From: an uncultured Lachnospiraceae bacterium | GTDB lineage: Bacteria; Bacillota; Clostridia; Lachnospirales; Lachnospiraceae | Length of the DNA: 6,584 nt | NCBI GenBank assembly: GCA_945836355.1 | Contig: CAMALD010000074.1 | Location: 1-6,584, forward strand | Reading direction: 5' to 3' | Part shown: positions 1 through 5,598 of the stretch, piece after piece | How the letters are laid out: every line of letters starts with the position of its first letter | Position numbering within the stretch: position 1 is the stretch's first letter | Position numbers and translations under genes: made by a program | The notes under the pieces: model-generated | Told to the model about the DNA's origin: nothing | The model's input: only the letters and a program-made list of their open reading frames with translations | Databases searched by the model: none

Positions 1-7
1 GTGTAAT

Positions 8-13
8 AGGGGC
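8..13 (+). promoter_or_regulatory. Ribosome binding site of the response regulator gene
   Basis: AGGGGC sits 8 bases before the ATG at 22 and supports that start. Only 21 bases precede the gene in this window, so its promoter and any upstream operon partner cannot be judged. Confidence 0.55.
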
Positions 14-21
14 GTGAAATA

Positions 22-723
22 ATGAGAATCGCAATATGCGACGATGAGGAAATCTTTGCAAAAGCAATGGGGAAGGAATTAAGGTCGTTTTTTGCGGACA
101 AGGAGCAGGAATTACAGCTTTTGTATTTTCAAACAGGGGAAGCCCTGCTTGCAGCGATGGACGCAGAGGAGCCGGATTTGTTGTTTATGGATATTCAGCT
201 CGGTGAGGAAGACGGGGTGGAGCTTGTGCGCAGGATAAGAAAACAAAACGACAGCCTGCCGGTCATTTTCCTTACCAATATGGAGAGCCGGGTGCTGGAC
301 GGGTATGAGGTGAAGGCCTTTTATTTTCTGTTCAAGAAAGAATATCAGCAAAAGCTCCCGATTATCATGGAGCGTTATCTAAAGGAATATTACTATGCAA
401 ACCAGCTTGTGATAAAGGAACACGGCAGTGTGCAGAATGTGTTGATAAAGGATATCTACTGGGTGGAGGCGGACAAAAGAAATACGATGATTCATACGGA
501 AAAGAGTGTGCTTTGTGATGCAAAGCCTATCGGTACCTTCTATAAGCAGCTCCCGGAGTGGCTGTTTATTGAGGCCTACCATTGCCTGTATGTAAATCTC
601 GACCATATCAGCCGCGTGGATGCGGATTCGCTTCTGCTCGATAACGGCGAGGCGGTACCGGTGAGCAGAAGAAACCGGAAAGAGGTAATGGCAGCAGTGA
701 TGCGCAGAATGGCGGTAAAATGA
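22..723 (+). CDS. LytTR-family response regulator (AgrA/VirR class)
   Basis: Transcription regulator of a two-component system, expected to be phosphorylated by the kinase encoded next to it and to bind paired DNA repeats. The 233-residue length is normal for the class. Residues 1-120 form a receiver domain: acidic pair D7/D8, phosphoacceptor D57 in LLFMDIQL, T85 and K105 at the usual switch positions (K105 is followed by K106, not the usual Pro). Residues about 128-228 form a LytTR DNA-binding domain, recognised from IYWVEADKRNTMIHT, the YVNLDHI strand and the terminal SRRNRK. The usual HRSF/HKSY-like stretch before VNL is H187-C-L-Y here, which may alter DNA specificity. The ATG at 22 is chosen because AGGGGC lies about 8 bases upstream and MRIAICDDE is the normal receiver start. 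The gene shares four bases with the kinase gene. Family call is firm; target genes are inferred. Confidence 0.95.
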   Translation: MRIAICDDEEIFAKAMGKELRSFFADKEQELQLLYFQTGEALLAAMDAEEPDLLFMDIQLGEEDGVELVRRIRKQNDSLPVIFLTNMESRVLDGYEVKAFYFLFKKEYQQKLPIIMERYLKEYYYANQLVIKEHGSVQNVLIKDIYWVEADKRNTMIHTEKSVLCDAKPIGTFYKQLPEWLFIEAYHCLYVNLDHISRVDADSLLLDNGEAVPVSRRNRKEVMAAVMRRMAVK

Positions 724-2597
724 GTGATAAGATGAAAACAAAAAGCTTTCTGCTGCTTGTGCAGATGGCGGTAATTGCGTTGGTACTTCTGTTGAACGGT
801 TTTTTATTCTATTCGATGGAATGCACGAACGAATATTTACAGAGCAGGGATGTATGGGGAAATACACAGACGGTGCGCAGAGCTGATCTGAGGCTCCAGC
901 AGCAGATTATACAAAATCTTCCGGATGATAACGAGCAAAGTCTGCTTTACCTCGAAAAAAAGATTCGGAAAATCGAGGAGGAAAAGGAAGAGGAGGAAAA
1001 AAGACAAAAGCAGCTGGAGAAGGAAAAACGGCGGGGAGGGCAGATGCCGCCGCTATCACAGGATGCTATTGCGGAACAGCAGGAGACCGGGGTAGTGGCA
1101 GCCGCCATTGAAGACCCGGCAAATTATAGCTACATTCAAGAGCTGGTGCAGGAGACCGTGTCCTATGAGGAATATATCGGTCAGATAGAAAGCAGCGCGC
1201 AGAGCATGGCGCAGACAGCAATCTTTCGTGCCGGCTGGTTTGTGAGCAATATCACCAGATGCCAGAGAGATTTTTACGGGCTGGGACTTTTGGAGGTTAC
1301 TCCGATGCTGGATTATGGCGTGAATGCCTGTATCAATTACCGTGTCACCGATGTGTTTGCCATCTGCATGGCGGCGGCCTTTGGTATTTTGCTGTACATA
1401 TTTTATAAAAACCAGAATTATTCCATGGTTCTGGGAGAGCCGTGGACAGCAGTAAAGAGTATGGGGCTTCTGGCATTTGGCATTATCGCAATGTATGCCG
1501 CCAACTGGCTTCTGACGCAGCGTTTTATCGATGATATCGGAGTCAATGTCAGCATACAGTCGTTTTCCGCCTTCCGCACATGTCCGTATGTGATAAAGCT
1601 ATACGGCTTCCTTGCCGTATGGCTGATCCTCAAAGTGTCAGCATATCTGCTGTGCTGTCTGACGGTGGTCGGCATATTGACATACAGCGGCGCACGGAAA
1701 TATCTGCTGCTCGCAGCAGCGGCGGTATTGATACGTCTGGAGCTGTTTTTCAGCCAATATGACGGCACTTCGCCGGTAGCTATTTTCCTGCGGGAGATCA
1801 ATTTTTTCTCTGCAGTCAATCCGGAGCGCTTTTTTAACCGCTACCTGAACCTGAATATTGCCGGGAGCGCGGTATCGCGGATGGCGGTGTTTATACCGGT
1901 GTGGAGTGTCACCTGCGTCCTGGGAAGCTTCTGGGCCGTGAAGAGATTGAAGCATTTTCATTCACAGGTGCAGCAAAAGGTGCAGACCGCGTATTATGAC
2001 GAGATTAACCAGCGTTATCAGGAGACCAGACAGATGTGGCATGATTTCCACAACCATCTGCTGGCAATACAGGCATTGAATGACAGCGGAGATCACGAGG
2101 GCGCAAACCGATACGTGCGGGAGCTGACAGAGCAGATTGACCACAATCTGCTTCCGGCCAAAACCGGATGCAATCCGGTGGATGTGCTCCTGTTCAAAAA
2201 GAATCAGCTTGCCGTGCAAAAGGCAATCACCTGCAGATTTATCGTAAACTGCTCTCTGGCAGAAACCGGGGTCAGCGAGTTTGATCTGTGCAGCATTCTC
2301 GGCAATCTGATGGACAATGCGCTGGAAGCGGTATCGGAGCTTTCGGGAGAACAGCGCACCATTGAGCTGACAATCAAAAGACAGAATGCAATGCTGTATC
2401 TTTCCTGTGAGAACCCTTATATGGGCGAAAGAAAGCAGGAGCATGGACAGCTTGTGACCACAAAAGCCGACTCCGCGCGGCATGGAATCGGACTGTCCTC
2501 CATCCGGCAGATCAGTAAAAAGTACCGCGGGTACGTGAATGTTCAGACCGAAAATCAGATATTTTTCGTGCAGGTGCTCTTAAACGAGCGAAAATGA
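720..2597 (+). CDS. GHKL sensor histidine kinase (SpoOB_a/HATPase_c_5 type) with large extracellular domain
   Basis: Membrane sensor kinase, partner of the response regulator. Hydrophobic spans lie at about 10-32, 211-229, 246-264, 296-320, 327-345 and 387-408; positive residues place both ends inside. Between spans 1 and 2 lies a roughly 180-residue extracellular domain, very rich in Glu/Lys at 80-105 and likely helical. The cytoplasmic part starts with a coiled coil and the dimerisation/phosphoacceptor motif WHDFHNHL (H441 by alignment with the HDYxNHL motif), then the ATPase N box NLMDNALEAV (N529, N533) and the G box HGIGLSSIRQI (589-597). At 625 residues it is clearly longer than AgrC-type kinases (about 430), mostly because of the ectodomain. 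The start at 720 overlaps the upstream stop as ATGA, suggesting translational coupling; ATG 732 (MKTKSF) is an alternative because no clear ribosome site precedes either. The ligand is unknown. Confidence 0.93.
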   Translation: MSDKMKTKSFLLLVQMAVIALVLLLNGFLFYSMECTNEYLQSRDVWGNTQTVRRADLRLQQQIIQNLPDDNEQSLLYLEKKIRKIEEEKEEEEKRQKQLEKEKRRGGQMPPLSQDAIAEQQETGVVAAAIEDPANYSYIQELVQETVSYEEYIGQIESSAQSMAQTAIFRAGWFVSNITRCQRDFYGLGLLEVTPMLDYGVNACINYRVTDVFAICMAAAFGILLYIFYKNQNYSMVLGEPWTAVKSMGLLAFGIIAMYAANWLLTQRFIDDIGVNVSIQSFSAFRTCPYVIKLYGFLAVWLILKVSAYLLCCLTVVGILTYSGARKYLLLAAAAVLIRLELFFSQYDGTSPVAIFLREINFFSAVNPERFFNRYLNLNIAGSAVSRMAVFIPVWSVTCVLGSFWAVKRLKHFHSQVQQKVQTAYYDEINQRYQETRQMWHDFHNHLLAIQALNDSGDHEGANRYVRELTEQIDHNLLPAKTGCNPVDVLLFKKNQLAVQKAITCRFIVNCSLAETGVSEFDLCSILGNLMDNALEAVSELSGEQRTIELTIKRQNAMLYLSCENPYMGERKQEHGQLVTTKADSARHGIGLSSIRQISKKYRGYVNVQTENQIFFVQVLLNERK

Positions 2598-2628
2598 CCA
2601 CTTGTGCCGATAAAACAACCACTTCTGC
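2597..2628 (+). promoter_or_regulatory. Paired direct repeats, candidate LytTR regulator binding site
   Basis: ACCACTTGTGC (2597-2607) and ACCACTTCTGC (2618-2628) differ at one of 11 bases and lie exactly 21 bp apart, two helical turns. LytTR regulators such as AgrA and VirR bind pairs of short direct repeats with this period. Compared with the VirR box as I remember it (CCAGTTNTNCAC), the copies match 7 and 8 of 10 fixed positions, both having C for G at position 4. The second copy ends 8 bases before the predicted -35 element, the usual activator position. Binding by the regulator encoded at 22-723 is inference. Confidence 0.55.
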
Positions 2629-2644
2629 GCAGGTGGTTGTTTTT
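2612..2644 (+). terminator. Probable intrinsic terminator of the two-component operon
   Basis: AAAACAACCAC (2612-2622) pairs perfectly with GTGGTTGTTTT (2633-2643) around a 10-base loop; a GC-containing core CAACCAC/GTGGTTG is followed by TTTTT (2640-2644). It begins 15 bases after the kinase stop codon. The U tract is short and partly inside the stem, so termination may be incomplete and some read-through into the ABC genes is possible. Confidence 0.65.
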
Positions 2645-2665
2645 GCGTTAAAAGCTGTTTATACT
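2637..2665 (+). promoter_or_regulatory. Candidate promoter of the ABC transporter operon
   Basis: TTGTTT (2637-2642) and TATACT (2660-2665) are separated by exactly 17 bp and resemble a housekeeping sigma promoter with a good -10 and a weak -35 (three of six consensus bases). A weak -35 fits a promoter that needs an activator. The predicted start near 2671-2673 gives a leader of about 30 bases before the ATG at 2703. The -35 element lies inside the right arm of the terminator hairpin. Confidence 0.55.
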
Positions 2666-2702
2666 GGGGTCAGCATCAAGCAGGGAAGGGAGCCACGAAA
2701 AA

Positions 2703-3563
2703 ATGCTGGAAGTAAAGGAGCTTACAAAACAATATGGATCGTTTACCGCACTGGATCATCTGAACGTAACCTTCGACAAGGGGGTGTATGGTCTGCTCGG
2801 ACCGAACGGAGCGGGAAAATCCACCTTCTTAAATCTGATTACCGATAATATCCCGCGTACCGGCGGGGAGATTCTGTATAATGGGAAGGATATACGCTCA
2901 CTCGGAGCCAGATATCGCAAGCAGGTTGGATACACACCGCAGCTGCAGGGAATGTATGAAAGCTTTACGGCAAGAGATTTTCTGCATTATATCGGAGCCT
3001 TAAAGGGAATGCGCCTATCTGCGTGCCGTAAGCAGACGGAGGAATTTTTGGAGGTGGTAAACCTTTCAAAGGATGCGCATCATCTACTCGGCTCGTTTTC
3101 CGGCGGAATGAAACAGAGAGTGCTGCTTGCGGCAGCAATGCTGGATGAGCCGGAGATATTGATTCTGGACGAGCCGACTGTGGGACTGGACCCGAAGGAG
3201 CGAATCCATCTGCGCAATTATATCGCATCCATTGCACGCAACCGTACGGTGCTTTTAGCCACCCATGTGGTAGACGATATCGAAAGCATTGCCGGCCGCG
3301 TATTGATGCTCAAACAGGGGAGGATGTGCGGCTTCGACAGTCCAGCGCATCTGATTTCGCAGATCAGCGGTCATGTAGGGGAGACGCGCGGCAGCTATGA
3401 GGAGATTCTGGAGCTGAAGCAGCAATATCCGAACGGAAAGCTGATGCAGCTGGAGGATGGCTTCTGCCTGCGCATTGTGGCGCAGGAGCTGCCGGAGAAT
3501 TTTTCGAGAGTGGATGTGGGACTCACGCTGGAGGATGTTTACCTCTACTACGCCGTGATGTAG
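2703..3563 (+). CDS. ABC transporter ATP-binding protein
   Basis: Cytoplasmic ATPase that would power the permease encoded next. The 286-residue protein has all nucleotide-binding elements in order: Walker A GPNGAGKS (33-40), Q-loop Gln80 in YTPQ, signature FSGGMKQR (132-139, a variant of LSGGQ), Walker B ILILDEP (152-158) with catalytic Glu157, D-loop GLDP (161-164) and H-loop His188. The layout matches the exporter-type group that pairs with ABC-2 permeases (NatA/BcrA-like). After about residue 215 a roughly 70-residue C-terminal part ends in LTLEDVYLYY, typical of that group, where this helix follows the core domain. The start at 2703 is preceded by AAGGGAG about 10 bases upstream and gives the normal N-terminus MLEVKELTKQYG. 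Twelve bases separate it from the permease gene, so the two are surely co-transcribed. The substrate cannot be read from this protein. Confidence 0.95.
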   Translation: MLEVKELTKQYGSFTALDHLNVTFDKGVYGLLGPNGAGKSTFLNLITDNIPRTGGEILYNGKDIRSLGARYRKQVGYTPQLQGMYESFTARDFLHYIGALKGMRLSACRKQTEEFLEVVNLSKDAHHLLGSFSGGMKQRVLLAAAMLDEPEILILDEPTVGLDPKERIHLRNYIASIARNRTVLLATHVVDDIESIAGRVLMLKQGRMCGFDSPAHLISQISGHVGETRGSYEEILELKQQYPNGKLMQLEDGFCLRIVAQELPENFSRVDVGLTLEDVYLYYAVM

Positions 3564-3564
3564 A

Positions 3565-3570
3565 AAGGAG
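3565..3570 (+). promoter_or_regulatory. Ribosome binding site of the permease gene
   Basis: AAGGAG (continuing as AGG) lies 5 bases before the ATG at 3576 and starts right after the ATPase stop codon. It fixes the permease start at MKRILLLL. Confidence 0.75.
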
Positions 3571-3575
3571 AGGAC

Positions 3576-5543
3576 ATGAAAAGAATACTTCTGTTATTGA
3601 CTCTCCTGCTTTTTCTGAATGTTACCTTTTGTTTTTATCAGTGTAACGAGAGCACAACCAACACACTGGAGGGCGAAGCCCTGCAGGAGTATCTGCTGAG
3701 CTACCCGCAGTATCTTGAGGAGACACAGCAGAATGCAAACCGCCTGTTGAATGTTCCTTTTTATAAAAATGATTCGTCCTTTGCCGGGAGGAACATCAAA
3801 AAGACGGTGGAGGATTATCAGACACTGCGCGGTGTGAAGCCGGAAAACGGGGAAAACAGGGGGATTGTAACCTTCCTGAACTATCAGCTGACGGATATTC
3901 TGTTTCTGGTATTTGGTGCAAGCCTCATTCTTCGTTTTCATCAGGAGCAAAAGACGGGGATGCATCTTCTGGTGAGGACTACGGCGCGCGGCAGAATGCC
4001 GGTGGTGCTGGCAAGGATTGCGGTGTATTTTGCGGGAATGGCGATCAGTGCGGCGCTGCTTTACGGGAGTACCTTTCTGGTAGTCTCCGTAACCTATCCG
4101 CATGCGGAGCTGGGGCGTGCGATTCAGTCGGTTCCGGAGTTCATGCAGTGTGCCTATCCCATCACCATCGCAGAGTATCTGATTGGGAGCGTCTGCCTGA
4201 AGTATCTGGCAGGTCTGTTATTCGGGCTTTTGTTGTTTGCCCTGCAGGGAATTTTCCACAGCAGCCTGTCGGCAGTTCTTCTTCTGCTCCTGTCCGCCGG
4301 AGAATTTTTGCTGTACCGGCTGCTCCTGCCTACAAGTGCATGGGCGGTGATAAAATACTATAATCTGTTTTCGGTGCTTTACGCCCGGGATGCGTTTGTG
4401 CATTATCACAATCTGAATGTTTTCGGTCATCCGGTATCAATCTTAAAAGGGCAGATGATTTCGGGTGCCGCAATATGCCTCATCCTGATCGGCGCTTGTA
4501 TCTATTTTTACGGGATTGCGTACTATACGCGCAGAAATCCTTTTGCACGCCAGGGAGAGCGGATTATGGCGTGGGTGAGCAGGCACAAGCCTTGTCTTCC
4601 GGCTTTCTTGTGGGAATGCAAAAAGCTTTTGATTTCCCAGAAGGGGCTGGTGATTCTGCTTGCGGTGTTTTATCTTGCCTTCAGTGCGTCCACAGAGCTG
4701 CGCTATCTGGATATGAGAAATCCGTATGAGCTGCACTGGTATGAGGATTTCGGCGGAAAGCTCGACCGGGAAAAATACGGGCAGATGACAGCGGAGCAGG
4801 AAAAAATGCAGAATCGGCTGGACAGACTCTATATCTCCAGGCAGCGACTGGAACAGACCCTGTTAGAGATGCAGGCGGGGGGAGCCGACGGTGCAGCAAT
4901 CGCGCCGATATCGAAGTCCCTTTCCGACGTACAGCAGCGCATCGATAAGCTTGAGAAGGAGCTGGTCGGGCTCGGAAGGGTACTGGATAATGTCAGTTCA
5001 GCGATGGAGTATATGGAAAGAACGGGAAGAGAGCTCGCGGTTCTCGAGCCCTACAGCTATAATCTGCTGCTGCGGGATGACGAAAAAACAGTGAGGAGAA
5101 ACCAGCTCTATATCCTGATTGCGGTGATTTTATCCTTTTCGGCTGTGATGTCCTGGGAGCAGACCTCCCACATGAAAATGACACTGCATACGCTTTACCG
5201 CGGAAGAAAAAGGAACATTCTATACAAGGTCCTGCTGGTGATTCTGTGTTCCGGGGCAACTGCCGTTGCCATCCATATGATTCAGTTTTTGCAGATTGGG
5301 AGAAGCTTCCCGTACCATGATTTTGATTATCCGGTGCAGAGCATAGAGTGCATGAGGAATTTCCCACTCTCTATCAGTATCGGAGCATATCTGATTCTGT
5401 TATTTGTCATGCGGGGACTTGGAGCAGCATGCGCAGGATTATGCGTGATGGGAATCAGCAGGCTGAGTAAGGACCGGGTGACCTGTATCATCCTGTGCTG
5501 TGCCGTCTTGCTGTTTCCGACGATTTTATTATCGGTTATTTAG
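3576..5543 (+). CDS. ABC-2-type permease, apparent fusion of two homologous halves
   Basis: Membrane partner of the ATPase, probably exporting or expelling an unknown substrate. In the 655 residues I see two similar halves. Half 1: span about 3-20, an extracellular loop of about 85 residues, then spans near 106-120, 144-170, 206-226, 229-250 and 294-314. Half 2: span about 356-372, an extracellular loop of about 135 residues, then spans near 509-527, 546-565, 597-612, 614-628 and 634-653. Each half has, just after its second span, a cytoplasmic motif that aligns without gaps: E124-Q...M129...R138-G-R140 and E528-Q...M533...R542-G-R544. Such a stretch after span 2 is usual in ABC-2 permeases, where it contacts the ATPase. 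The second ectodomain has two charged helical segments (405-433 and 445-490) split by a Gly/Ala-rich turn, like a helical hairpin. A single chain could form the whole membrane part with two ATPase copies. The specific family is not recognised. Confidence 0.88.
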   Translation: MKRILLLLTLLLFLNVTFCFYQCNESTTNTLEGEALQEYLLSYPQYLEETQQNANRLLNVPFYKNDSSFAGRNIKKTVEDYQTLRGVKPENGENRGIVTFLNYQLTDILFLVFGASLILRFHQEQKTGMHLLVRTTARGRMPVVLARIAVYFAGMAISAALLYGSTFLVVSVTYPHAELGRAIQSVPEFMQCAYPITIAEYLIGSVCLKYLAGLLFGLLLFALQGIFHSSLSAVLLLLLSAGEFLLYRLLLPTSAWAVIKYYNLFSVLYARDAFVHYHNLNVFGHPVSILKGQMISGAAICLILIGACIYFYGIAYYTRRNPFARQGERIMAWVSRHKPCLPAFLWECKKLLISQKGLVILLAVFYLAFSASTELRYLDMRNPYELHWYEDFGGKLDREKYGQMTAEQEKMQNRLDRLYISRQRLEQTLLEMQAGGADGAAIAPISKSLSDVQQRIDKLEKELVGLGRVLDNVSSAMEYMERTGRELAVLEPYSYNLLLRDDEKTVRRNQLYILIAVILSFSAVMSWEQTSHMKMTLHTLYRGRKRNILYKVLLVILCSGATAVAIHMIQFLQIGRSFPYHDFDYPVQSIECMRNFPLSISIGAYLILLFVMRGLGAACAGLCVMGISRLSKDRVTCIILCCAVLLFPTILLSVI

Positions 5544-5565
5544 AAAAAAATCAGGTGTTTTGAAG

Positions 5566-5598
5566 ATGTCAGAAGGCAAAAAAGGAGGAGATTTGTAA
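5566..5598 (+). other. Possible ten-residue minicistron before the lipoprotein gene
   Basis: ATG at 5566 opens a frame reading MSEGKKGGDL and stops with TAA at 5596-5598, which overlaps the lipoprotein ATG (TAATG). Its upstream AGGTG (5553-5557) is a weak ribosome site. The frame contains the lipoprotein gene's own ribosome site, so the Lys/Gly codons may simply reflect AAAAAAGGAGGAG. Weak candidate. Confidence 0.15.
5583..5588 (+). promoter_or_regulatory. Ribosome binding site of the lipoprotein gene
   Basis: A perfect AGGAGG lies 9 bases before the ATG at 5598 and decides that start. No terminator or convincing promoter is visible in the 54-base gap after the permease, so the lipoprotein is probably in the same transcript. 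Confidence 0.85.

Noticed and set aside
2..7. TGTAAT as a possible -10 element for the regulator gene
   Set aside because: It would leave a leader of only about eight bases, overlapping the ribosome site, and no -35 region is inside the window.
379..867. Open frame of 162 codons on the - strand across the regulator/kinase junction
   Set aside because: It is antisense to two well-supported genes, and its His/Ser/Arg-rich translation looks like a frame shadow.
1962..2483. Open frame of 173 codons on the - strand inside the kinase gene
   Set aside because: It lies wholly opposite the conserved kinase core, whose motifs are intact, and its translation shows no recognisable domain.
22..2597. Complete agr-type quorum-sensing locus
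   Set aside because: No AgrB-like protease or AgrD-like peptide is present in the window, and the kinase has a large ectodomain unlike AgrC. Sequence upstream of position 1 could change this.
2625..2632. Perfect 8-bp palindrome CTGCGCAG as a separate operator
   Set aside because: It is the loop region of the terminator hairpin and partly covered by the second direct repeat; an 8-bp palindrome alone is easily due to chance.
2594..2848. Open frame of 84 codons on the + strand starting at the kinase stop and running into the ATPase gene
   Set aside because: It overlaps the ATPase Walker A region in another frame, has no domain, and crosses the terminator and promoter signals.
3594..4103. Open frame of 169 codons on the - strand within the permease gene
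   Set aside because: Its basic Gln/His/Arg-rich product is typical of the reverse of a hydrophobic coding strand; no domain was seen.
3565..5543. BceAB-type peptide-sensing transporter
   Set aside because: The permease lacks the FtsX-like layout of ten spans with one large ectodomain between spans 7 and 8, the ATPase resembles the BcrA/NatA group, and the kinase is GHKL/LytTR-paired rather than BceS-like.
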